Assembly: GCA_965205545.1 (NCBI GenBank)
Contig: OZ242170.1
Span: 248,001-312,000 of the forward strand
Source: Bin55 sp965205545
GTDB taxonomy: Bacteria; Pseudomonadota; Gammaproteobacteria; Pseudomonadales; Azotimanducaceae
Length of the DNA: 64,000 bases
Direction of reading: 5' to 3'
Below, piece by piece: positions 45,301 through 52,511 of this stretch (the first letter of the stretch is position 1; each line of letters begins with the position of its first letter). The position numbers were made by a program, and so were the translations under genes. Under the pieces are notes generated by a model that did no database searches, was not told the DNA's origin, and saw nothing but the letters and a program-made list of their open reading frames with translations.

Positions 45301-45508
45301 TGTAGTCGTATGGCGGGCCGTCTTGGAGCGATATCGCGCGGAGATTCTGCAGAGTCAGCTCATTCGCATCAAGGGCGTGATTCAACGTGAAGGCGAGGTC
45401 ATACACATCGTTGCTGGTCAAGTAGTCGATTTCAGCGAGAGATTGAAAGCGCTTGCAGATCGGCAATCCGGCGATGGAAACATCGTGAGAGCCCGAAATT
45501 TCCACTAG
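42332..45508 (+). CDS. dnaE2: Error-prone DNA polymerase DnaE2 (ImuC)
   Basis: 1058 residues, the usual DnaE2 length, from ATG 42332; GGGGAGGG lies about 12 bases upstream, and the longer frame from 42080 is just the shadow of imuB. N-terminal PHP domain begins FAELHCKSNFSFLHGASHP. The palm has GRGSAANSAVCYCL and PDIDVDFEHERRE with catalytic Asp residues. Fingers and thumb follow (GVFQVESRAQMSMLPRL, FGEYGFPESHAASFALLVY). The C-terminal OB-fold has VAGLVTCRQRPGTSSGVVFLTLEDETG. DnaE2 extends over lesions within the ImuA-ImuB complex after SOS induction. It ends 9 bases before a convergent gene. Confidence 0.93.
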   Translation: MAISPNSDSVPFAELHCKSNFSFLHGASHPEELVRRAKELGYEAIAITDECSLAGIVKAHVESEKVGIKLIVGAEFNISARDGDELLKIVLLAPTRKAYAQLSALITKGRRRKPKGEYELNVSDLGASTADCLALWMPGNLPIDRLEVQGRELQTSLPRLWLALELLLSDRDLDQAANVLTLSMQLGLPIVASNDVHMHISERKPLQDTLTAVRLGTTVGQLGTDAFPNAERHLRTYEALRKLYAEEILEESAKIARGCEFSLNSLRYEYPAELVPEGATPIEHLRSLTYEGAACRWPKGIPEEVEGLIEKELALIAELKYEYYFLTVHDIVRFARSRKILCQGRGSAANSAVCYCLFVTEVDPDRVHLLFERFVSKERHEPPDIDVDFEHERREEVIQFIYDKYTRERAALAATLVTYRPRSAIRDVGKALDLDPDLVDMLAKSMSWWDSKDQFNQRLQSCGVDPQSRTIQLFVALVSEIIGFPRHLSQHVGGFVISKGPLSELVPVENAAMDDRTVIQWDKDDLEAMCLLKVDVLGLGMLTAIRKALDLVNDFRGLSGEARLAVPNLPAEDPATYQMLQKADSVGVFQVESRAQMSMLPRLRPECFYDLVIEVAIVRPGPIQGNMVHPYLLRRQGKEAVTYSNDEVRKVLERTLGIPIFQEQVIELAMVAAGFSAGEADQLRRSMAAWKRRGGLEKYHRKLVDGMLERGHPREFAERIFEQIKGFGEYGFPESHAASFALLVYISAWLKRHEPAAFYCGLLNSLPMGFYSPAQLTQDAMRHGIEIRGVDVQKSGWDYRLEPPAQSIQGYEQPQGALRVGMRQIKGLGEEVGNRIAESQPYRDIDDLARRAELNDQELTFLARAGALQTISGNRFQAHWDAAGVDQPTDLWKASKVVVPYQTDVVLPEPTVGESVFLDFSYLDLTLGDHPLKIMRGEAQFRHCMKAEDLISTHPGRFVQVAGLVTCRQRPGTSSGVVFLTLEDETGNANVVVWRAVLERYRAEILQSQLIRIKGVIQREGEVIHIVAGQVVDFSERLKALADRQSGDGNIVRARNFH

Positions 45509-45517
45509 CATATGCGT

Positions 45518-47359
45518 TCACAAATCACGCCATCTCTCCACTTCTTCCGCATGCTCTTCTGTCAAGTACGAACGTACTTGCTCCAGCTGTGACGTTGAAA
45601 GTACCGAGTCATATCTACTGTTCCAGATCAATCCCTTAGCTGCATTGGATTGAAGTTGCTTTGAAGCAAATGACTCGATAGACTCGAAAAGTTGCAGCGT
45701 GTCGTGGTCCGCCCAACGTCTAACCATGTCGTAGTAGAACGAGTCTTGTCGATCTTCAGGCAGTTTTTCCGCCAATTCCAATGCCTCCAACGGTCTGCCG
45801 GTGCGAATTAGAGCTTCACCAATCCAAATGGACGCTAGTGGCTTTGATGTCTCACGCACCCGTGGTAGCAGTTCAATAGCCTTGTCAGGATCTGTGCGAC
45901 TCAATTCTAGAATCACCCAGGCTTCGGACCCTGAACTGTACGTTTGTGGGAGCGGCTGTTTCAACGCGATTTCAAATGCGCGCTGGGGATCAACAGAAAC
46001 TAGACCGCGCAAGGTTGTTTCCATCATGTCGGTATATCTCACCCACTCCTCCGAATTTTGGGAAAGGAGCCAATCAAGAGCTGCATTTGGATCTATCGTC
46101 GACCATTCGCCAATAACACTTCGAACTACAGACGTCATGTCGAATCCAGCGTTTCTCCATGCTTGAATTAGGCGTAGTGACTCTTGTGGAGAGTCTTTTA
46201 TCAGCTTTGTTGCCACTCCTTCCATTGCTATCAGCTGGACTGGTGGGGAATAGTTGCTCAATAGCGTCGGTATCTCGTTAGGGCTTGAATTCGTCCATTG
46301 GTTCACTATGGCCCACACGACATAGTTCATCGACGAACTGTTGCCCAACTGATCGACAGCTTTAAGGGCAGCCGCCGGGTCTGTGTCTGCCCAAGTCAGT
46401 GCGATTGGGCGTAAGAGGCTCTGCTGGGATTCCTCATCTAGTGTTGTGACGTACTCGAATGCGGCGACAACGTTTAACTGAGCCACTGCATTCACGACAC
46501 GAATTAAGATTTGGTTGTGGTCGTCGACATCCTCAGTCAGACTGTCTGCAATCGCCTTAAGCACTTCGATGCCGTCTTGGGCTGCCCATTCCACAGCAAT
46601 CCGCATGAACGCGTCGATTCGAAACTGGTTTTGCAGCCCGTCGTTGACCAAGGTGTTCCAAGCCACTTGCGGTTCATCGATGAGATCCAACGCACGTTCC
46701 TCGGCAAGCAATGCCAAACCAATGCTCTCACCGCCAAGTTGCTTGGCAATGTCGCGCCGGACCGCATCCGAAAGATCTGCTCGCGAAGAGAGTAGTGTGC
46801 GCATGACGTGGTTTTTGGATCGTCCTTCCAAAGCGGATGCGGTGTCCAACGCTTGATCCAGCGACAAGATGGACCACTCGTGGAAGAGGATTGCCAGCAG
46901 CACGTCCTGTTGGTGTAGAGGAAGAGTCCTGGTCTTGGAGAGTGCAGCTTGAGGATTGAGGGACGCAAATCGACGAACGACAGCCGACTGGATTGCTTCA
47001 CGCTGACTTGTGCCCACTATTGACACCGACGTCTCCAGCAAACTGGCTAGAACAGTTTCATCCGCGTCGGCTATGAGTGAATACAGAAGGGCAAAGTGAT
47101 TGAAGTCGGTCGGATTATTGATGATTTGTTTGATTTGAGCCGACAGCTGCAAATCGGAGTCTGTATTTGAATCATCGTTGCTAGAAATGAGTGTGTCTTG
47201 GTGAGGGCCCGTGGAGTAGGAGTCTTCAGAATTGGTCAGACTCCAAGTGCTAAGCGCAAGGAAACTCCAGCAAGCAGCAATTGAGATGGCCGCCCCTAGC
47301 AGTAGCCCTACTGACAGCCACAGGATTGAGCTTCTCTTTGATGCGGCAAGGGATTGCAC
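45518..47359 (-). CDS. Membrane-anchored helical-repeat protein, unknown function
   Basis: 613 residues from GTG 47359. A short basic N-terminus (MQSLAASKRSS) is followed by one membrane helix (residues about 12-38) and a Ser/Asp-rich linker (45-70). The rest is alpha-helical and contains irregular repeats of about 30-35 residues with the pattern W...(D/N)P..AL....(L), for example RRFASLNPQAALSK, TWADTDPAAALKAV, EWSTIDPNAALDWL and ELSRTDPDKAIELL. This suggests a TPR/HEAT-like solenoid on the outer face of the inner membrane, probably a scaffold. No catalytic motif. It is convergent with dnaE2. Confidence 0.7.
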   Translation of the reverse strand: MQSLAASKRSSILWLSVGLLLGAAISIAACWSFLALSTWSLTNSEDSYSTGPHQDTLISSNDDSNTDSDLQLSAQIKQIINNPTDFNHFALLYSLIADADETVLASLLETSVSIVGTSQREAIQSAVVRRFASLNPQAALSKTRTLPLHQQDVLLAILFHEWSILSLDQALDTASALEGRSKNHVMRTLLSSRADLSDAVRRDIAKQLGGESIGLALLAEERALDLIDEPQVAWNTLVNDGLQNQFRIDAFMRIAVEWAAQDGIEVLKAIADSLTEDVDDHNQILIRVVNAVAQLNVVAAFEYVTTLDEESQQSLLRPIALTWADTDPAAALKAVDQLGNSSSMNYVVWAIVNQWTNSSPNEIPTLLSNYSPPVQLIAMEGVATKLIKDSPQESLRLIQAWRNAGFDMTSVVRSVIGEWSTIDPNAALDWLLSQNSEEWVRYTDMMETTLRGLVSVDPQRAFEIALKQPLPQTYSSGSEAWVILELSRTDPDKAIELLPRVRETSKPLASIWIGEALIRTGRPLEALELAEKLPEDRQDSFYYDMVRRWADHDTLQLFESIESFASKQLQSNAAKGLIWNSRYDSVLSTSQLEQVRSYLTEEHAEEVERWRDL

Positions 47360-47598
47360 GCTTAGACCCTACTCGGTTAAATCGATGTAATCATACTCTC
47401 CACCTAAGTGCGTCGCCATCATTGCACCGGCAAGTTGTGACAGAAGTGAGTAGCATGGCTGTAGGCTTAGTCGCTTTTCAGCGCTGCCTGCATAAATGAA
47501 TTGATCGTCAACTATCGCTAAACACTGTGCTCAAAGCATTGCATTAATGCAGAAAACACTTTAGATATCTATCTTAATAATATAAATATAAACGATAT

Positions 47599-47607
47599 TT
47601 ATCCACA
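47599..47607 (+). promoter_or_regulatory. DnaA-box sequence TTATCCACA
   Basis: A perfect match to the high-affinity DnaA box, directly beside about 40 bases of nearly pure A/T. Only one box is seen, so it is not evidence of an origin by itself. Confidence 0.35.
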
Positions 47608-47908
47608 GATAACTTGATTATTGCAACTGTGAACCTTTACAAATAAAAGCGCTCACGAGAATCTGCAGGAACCTCGAGTGTCCTTGGAAGGAATGCTCCA
47701 TCGGATTGTAGAACTATACAAGCGGCAACGGACTTTCATTGCGATACAGCATTTCAAGGTTTATTCCGTAATGTGTGTGTTCTCTTTACGATTGCATCTG
47801 ACGCGATGACCTGTGCGTACACAGTGAGACCTAGCAAAAGAATGTTGTATGTTGGAATATGAACCAGCGGACGTTGTTTGTGTATTGAAGCCTTTCCATT
47901 GTTGACTA

Positions 47909-47924
47909 GTGTTTCCTGAAACAC
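47909..47924. promoter_or_regulatory. Inverted repeat GTGTTTC-CT-GAAACAC
   Basis: A perfect 7-base inverted repeat with a 2-base centre, operator-like in form. GTACAACC follows at once (47925-47932) and is mirrored by GGTTGTAC at 47966-47973. These lie 75-140 bases upstream of the PhyH-type gene and could bind a regulator. Confidence 0.35.
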
Positions 47925-48049
47925 GTACAACCACCCTTAGTCTGGTCCGCACATAGCGGAATTACGGTTGTACAATGCAGTTCAAATCGTTGTCAACGTC
48001 TAGCTACAGCAGCCATTGCATGAGTAATGCGTCGCAAGGGAGCTAAATC

Positions 48050-49279
48050 TTGTCTCAAGAATTGCAGTCACTACATCAACGTTACGATGGCTTTGACCCC
48101 ACAATAGTCTCGTTTAGCAAACCAGCCCGCCATTACTGCTACCTCAATGACCAAAATGGCGATTGGTTGGCAACAACCGATGGCATCACTCTTGGTATCC
48201 AAGGTCACGTCGATGATCTAGCAATATGGGAGGTTTCGGGTAGTGGTTTCAAGCACAAGGTATCTGGATTGCAACTGAAGTCCTCAGCTACCGCGGCTGG
48301 TAATACCTGCACTTTATCAGTTTCCACCGGATCTATAGATGAGACTGGATCTATCCTCAATTCCGCACAGTTTAAAGTCGGGCATGGTCCAGAATTCCTT
48401 CCGTCTGAGTACCTCGAACGTTTTCGCAAACAGGGATGGGTATGTTTAGCTTGTGTTCTTCCTCCTGAAGTAGTCGATGGATTGCAGCGAGTTGGATGCG
48501 TGGATGGCTATGCCGACCGCCAGCCTGAACGTATTTCGCCGCTTTCTCAAGATGCGTCGGTTACCAAGGTGACGGTAGAACCTGTATCACTGTGGCTAAC
48601 AAGGGAATACATGGGTACTCGCGACATTCGCTTGGGTCATTCACCAGGTGTGTCTGCGTTGACGAAGGACGATGGCCAAAGAGAAGTGCAGGGATGGCAC
48701 ACGGATTTCCCCTATTTGTGGGGAACTGGAGATCGCGTTCCGTTGCCGTCGGGCGAGCTAGTGCTGGGCATGCAGCGAAATGTATGTGTCTCGGACTTCA
48801 CCAAAGAGAATGGTGCAACCCTGTTCAAGTTAGGAAGCCACAGTTCGATGAAGCCTCCTCCGGAGGAGTGGGGCCTATCCAAGCACACTTATCGTCGAGG
48901 CCACCGTGCAAAATTCGGATTGCCCTACGCAGGAACTGAGTCAGACTTGATCGAAGCTCCGGCGGGCTCCATAGTCCTCTACGATGCCCGCATGTGGCAC
49001 CGTGCGGGGCTAAATTTCACCCGGAATCGTCGAGGTGCGATGATTCAGGCAATCGTTCCGAGCTTCATCGTTCCTTTCATGGATACTAGCAAGACATTCA
49101 AGTCCTTCCTTGATAGTGAAGCATGTGGTCAAGTTACCGAGCGAGATCGAAAAGAGCTCGAAAAATTGATGGTCCACAAGATTGTTGGACCAGCTGGAGT
49201 ATTTGCAATAACCATAGACGATGAACTAACCGAAAGAGTTCGTCGTCAGCAGGGCTCTGCGCGCCCGTCAGCTTATTAG
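48050..49279 (+). CDS. Phytanoyl-CoA dioxygenase (PhyH)-type oxygenase with N-terminal extension
   Basis: 409 residues. The start is TTG 48050, preceded by AAGGGAGC at good distance. The first ~120 residues are an unassigned beta-rich segment (HYCYLNDQNGDWLATTDG...). The rest looks like a PhyH-family Fe(II)/2-oxoglutarate dioxygenase: HxD of the metal site in GWHTDFPYLW near residue 223, a later block LGSHSSMKPP, and the distal His in DARMWHRAGLNFTRNRRGAMIQ with the 2-oxoglutarate-binding Arg. Such enzymes hydroxylate small molecules or acyl-CoAs; substrate unknown. It stands alone. Confidence 0.75.
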   Translation: MSQELQSLHQRYDGFDPTIVSFSKPARHYCYLNDQNGDWLATTDGITLGIQGHVDDLAIWEVSGSGFKHKVSGLQLKSSATAAGNTCTLSVSTGSIDETGSILNSAQFKVGHGPEFLPSEYLERFRKQGWVCLACVLPPEVVDGLQRVGCVDGYADRQPERISPLSQDASVTKVTVEPVSLWLTREYMGTRDIRLGHSPGVSALTKDDGQREVQGWHTDFPYLWGTGDRVPLPSGELVLGMQRNVCVSDFTKENGATLFKLGSHSSMKPPPEEWGLSKHTYRRGHRAKFGLPYAGTESDLIEAPAGSIVLYDARMWHRAGLNFTRNRRGAMIQAIVPSFIVPFMDTSKTFKSFLDSEACGQVTERDRKELEKLMVHKIVGPAGVFAITIDDELTERVRRQQGSARPSAY

Positions 49280-49752
49280 CCCGAATTCGAGTCGTCCGTG
49301 CAAACGTCCGAGGACCGAGTCTCGACTAAAAAAATTTTGTCTCAACAAAGAGAGATTGCGTGAAGTGGAGGGGATGATCGCCACATGTTGTGTCAGAATA
49401 TCTTTGTCTGCATTTCAAGATGCAATTGCGACATCTGAGAGCGAATTTGTAGGCCTTGTAGTCAAGAAATGTTGACAAGCTTTCGTGTTTGTTGGTTTTT
49501 TATTTGCGAATATGTGAAATATGTTAAAAAATAACTACTTATGTCCGTAGAAAGTACCTCAAAATATTGAATGTTCATAGGGATTACCGGACCATTCGGC
49601 AAGAGAATCAATTCCGGTGAATTATGTCCAATGCGACCCGTAAAGCACCTCCTCAAGGGTGATTTCGACAATAATTTCCCTAATAAAATTAAGATTTGTC
49701 AAGGTTATCAGTGCAGTTTGGGAATTCTATTGGCGCCAATATTCAGTTTGTT
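49280..49752. other. Intergenic region between PhyH gene and leucine-type operon
   Basis: 473 bases between convergent genes, AT-rich in the middle (49480-49570). No gene is supported. A perfect 14-base palindrome TATTGGCGCCAATA lies at 49728-49741, about 12 bases beyond the stop of the last gene of the minus-strand operon. Confidence 0.4.
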
Positions 49753-50529
49753 CTATTCCTGAATCCACGACGCATCGCGCTTCTCACGGAAGGCCGCCAT
49801 GCCCTCGGCAGCCTCCGAGGAGCGAAACATCCTTCCGCTCCAAACTGCCGTCTTCTCAAATCCTTCTTCTCTAGACCAATTTGGAATCTGGCGCACTAGT
49901 TTCTTGCACTCGACGACGGCGTTGGGTCCACCTCGATTGATCATGTCGATTTCTTCTTGCACTGCTGCCTTCAGGTTTTCCTTGGGGACAGCCCGGTGAA
50001 CAAAACCCATCTCGACCGCCTGAGCTCCAGTAAACCGTTCACCGGTAAGAAACAGCTTCATGGCGTGGTGCGTGCCTAGTTTGGGAATGCACACGACAGA
50101 TATCACTGCCGGAATTACGCCGATGCGAACTTCACTGAAGCTGAATTTCGCATCTTCGACTGCAACGACAATATCCGATGCACCTACAAGTCCTAACCCT
50201 CCCGCAAACGCAGGTCCGTTTACCGCTGCTATGACAGGCTTTTCACTATCCATTATTCGTGTCAATACATCGGGATAAGGCACCGACCGCCTGCCTTCAA
50301 TTGACGCGCCGGGAGGACTCTTTAGGTCTGCACCCGAGCAAAAGGCTGGTTCAGCCCCCGTTATTACAATGCAACGAACCAGAGGGTCGGCGTTCGCCTC
50401 GCCTAGATGCTCGTATAACTCAGAGACCAAAGCGGATGACAATGCGTTTCGATTTTCAGGTCTGTTTAGCGTTATCCACGCCGCCCCGTCTTCTATCGAA
50501 TAGAGTGTTGCTTCTGTCGTTGCCATCAT
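49753..50529 (-). CDS. liuC: Enoyl-CoA hydratase, methylglutaconyl-CoA hydratase-like
   Basis: 258-residue crotonase. Oxyanion-hole segments are AFCSGADLKSP and NGPAFAGGLGLVGASD, and the second catalytic Glu is in FSFSEVRIGVIPAVIS. The usual first Glu of enoyl-CoA hydratases is missing, and the IPAVIS stretch resembles LiuC-type methylglutaconyl-CoA hydratases (3-methylglutaconyl-CoA to HMG-CoA). ATG 50529 overlaps the stop of the carboxylase alpha gene by four bases (ATGA). It is last in an operon with both carboxylase subunits and an HMG-CoA-lyase-like protein, which supports the leucine-pathway role. Confidence 0.8.
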   Translation of the reverse strand: MMATTEATLYSIEDGAAWITLNRPENRNALSSALVSELYEHLGEANADPLVRCIVITGAEPAFCSGADLKSPPGASIEGRRSVPYPDVLTRIMDSEKPVIAAVNGPAFAGGLGLVGASDIVVAVEDAKFSFSEVRIGVIPAVISVVCIPKLGTHHAMKLFLTGERFTGAQAVEMGFVHRAVPKENLKAAVQEEIDMINRGGPNAVVECKKLVRQIPNWSREEGFEKTAVWSGRMFRSSEAAEGMAAFREKRDASWIQE

Positions 50530-52511
50530 TCGTCTCCTTCAGTTGCACTCATTTCTATTAGGACTGCATCTTTGTCGACTTGATCGCCGACCACGACCCG
50601 CACACTCCCAACAACCCCGTCTACCGGTGCGGTAATTCGGTGCTCCATCTTCATGGCTTCAAGCACTACAAGTAGCTGACCCGCGGTAACCGGATCGCCG
50701 GCACTGACCTCGGTTGATAGGACTTTGCCCGGCATTGGGGCGGTAAGTCCTCCTTCGACCTCCGCGGTACCAGGCATAGCAAATCGAGGCAATTCTCTCA
50801 CTGCGATATCGCCTGCAGGACCATGGGTAAACCACGTGTCGCCCTCGCACGAAACCGCAAAGTCCATTCGACGATCATTGATAGTCAACTCGACAGATTT
50901 TGGAGAAACTGAATGCGTCAAAGTGTCGTAGTTATCTCCATCTACTGTCATTTCAAAGGACTTGGTGGACTTAGCTCGATACTCGAGAGAAACATTTGAG
51001 CCGTCATGCTCGAAATTCGCCCTCTCTGGAGGCATATGGGAGTTGCGCCAGCCGCTCGGAACATGAGCCAGTACCGTTGCTTGGTCCCGTCGTCGCTGTT
51101 GGGCGCAGATAGCTGTGGCGATGATGGCTTCGTGAAATTCGGTTTTGGAGGGTGTGCGGACTCGCGATGGATTGACTCGTTCAATAAAGTCGGTGGTCGT
51201 GTCGCCAGCCATGAATTCTGGCGTTCGCAAGGCTGCGACCAGAAAATCTCGGTTATTGCTGATTCCTTGAATGCTTGTGGTCTCCAAGGCTCGGGCCAAC
51301 TTGGCAATCGCTTCGCGCCTCGTGGCGCCATGAGAAATGACTTTCGCAATCATTGGGTCGAATTCTGTGCTGATTTCGCTCCCGGCCTCAACGCCGGAAT
51401 CGAACCTTGCAGAGCTTGACGGTTGCCAAACGCTAAGCGTGCCCGGAGACGGCAGAAACCCCTTGGCAGGGTTTTCGGCGTAGAGACGGCCTTCAATTGC
51501 GTGTCCGTCTATTGAAAGGTCTTTCTGCTGATAGCCCAAGGGCTCTCCTTCGGCAATCCTTATTTGCTCTCTAACGAGATCGAAACCAGTGATTTCCTCA
51601 GTTACTGGATGCTCAACCTGAAGCCGCGTATTGACTTCCAGAAACCAAAAATCGTTGCCTGAAACTAGGAATTCTACGGTACCAGCGGAGGTATAGTTGA
51701 GACTGCGTGCTGCGGTAACTGCGGCTTTTCCCATGCTCTCGCGCAAGTTGCTGTCAACTGCAGGAGAGGGTGCTTCTTCGATGATTTTTTGATGGCGTCT
51801 CTGTATGGAGCATTCTCGTTCGAAGAAATGCACCACATTGCCATGAAGATCGCCTAGGATTTGCATTTCAATGTGTCGCGAAGACGTTAGCCAACGCTCT
51901 AGAAACACGGTGTCGTCGCCAAACGCGGCTGCAGCCTCGCGTCGAGCTCCCTCAATTGCTCCAGCTAGGTCCGATTCTTGCTCTACGATCCGCATACCTC
52001 GACCTCCGCCACCGGCTGCCGCCTTGACAAGAACCGGATAGCCCACCTCATTTGCCGCTGAGGCGATGTCGGTATCTTCGGAAAGATGCACGGCGGGAAG
52101 CGTCGGCACGTCCGCTTCAATCATCAATTGTTTCGCCGCTAGTTTGTCGCCCATTTCCTGGATGGCATTTGTAGGCGGTCCTATCCAAGTTACTCCCGCA
52201 TCGACGACTGCATTGGCAAACGCCGCGTTTTCAGAGAGGAATCCATATCCAGGATGGACAGCGTCTGCTCCCGATATTCGGATTGCGTTCAAGAGCTTTT
52301 CCATGTCGAGGTAGGTTTCAGCGGAAGTGGCTCCCTTCAGCGCTATAGCAATATCTGCTTCCCTCACATAGGGAAGGTTGGCGTCGCTATCCGCATAGAC
52401 GGCAACGGTCGAAATTCCCATGTTCCGTGCCGTTCGGAAGACTCGACTGGCGATTTCCCCTCTATTCGCGACGAGGATCGTGCGAATAGGCTTAATGGTT
52501 ACATTCTCCAC
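50526..52511 (-). CDS. liuD: Acyl-CoA carboxylase alpha subunit (biotin carboxylase + BCCP), methylcrotonyl-CoA type
   Basis: 661 residues from GTG 52511, the usual length of methylcrotonyl-CoA carboxylase alpha. Biotin carboxylase domain: TILVANRGEIASRVFRTA, HPGYGFLSENAAFA, AAAGGGGRGMRIV, EHPVTEEITGFDLVREQI. A linker/BT region follows, then a biotinyl domain with EAMKMEHRI, biotinylated Lys621. Partner of the beta subunit next door: the alpha start lies 13 bases inside the end of the beta gene. Together they would carboxylate 3-methylcrotonyl-CoA, though geranyl-CoA or another acyl-CoA cannot be excluded. Confidence 0.87.
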   Translation of the reverse strand: MENVTIKPIRTILVANRGEIASRVFRTARNMGISTVAVYADSDANLPYVREADIAIALKGATSAETYLDMEKLLNAIRISGADAVHPGYGFLSENAAFANAVVDAGVTWIGPPTNAIQEMGDKLAAKQLMIEADVPTLPAVHLSEDTDIASAANEVGYPVLVKAAAGGGGRGMRIVEQESDLAGAIEGARREAAAAFGDDTVFLERWLTSSRHIEMQILGDLHGNVVHFFERECSIQRRHQKIIEEAPSPAVDSNLRESMGKAAVTAARSLNYTSAGTVEFLVSGNDFWFLEVNTRLQVEHPVTEEITGFDLVREQIRIAEGEPLGYQQKDLSIDGHAIEGRLYAENPAKGFLPSPGTLSVWQPSSSARFDSGVEAGSEISTEFDPMIAKVISHGATRREAIAKLARALETTSIQGISNNRDFLVAALRTPEFMAGDTTTDFIERVNPSRVRTPSKTEFHEAIIATAICAQQRRRDQATVLAHVPSGWRNSHMPPERANFEHDGSNVSLEYRAKSTKSFEMTVDGDNYDTLTHSVSPKSVELTINDRRMDFAVSCEGDTWFTHGPAGDIAVRELPRFAMPGTAEVEGGLTAPMPGKVLSTEVSAGDPVTAGQLLVVLEAMKMEHRITAPVDGVVGSVRVVVGDQVDKDAVLIEMSATEGDE

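Larger units (their letters stand above)
47360..48049. other. Long AT-rich intergenic region with palindromes
   Basis: 690 bases between divergent genes with no credible coding sequence. The stretch 47560-47640 is strongly AT-rich. It contains TGCATTAATGCA (47540-47551), TAGATATCTA (47562-47571) and a DnaA-box sequence (47599-47607). A 7-base inverted repeat lies at 47909-47924. Promoters of the repeat protein (minus) and the PhyH gene (plus) must be in here. Confidence 0.5.

Noticed and set aside
47360..48049. Replication origin
   Set aside because: Only one DnaA box and no dnaA, dnaN or gidA nearby.
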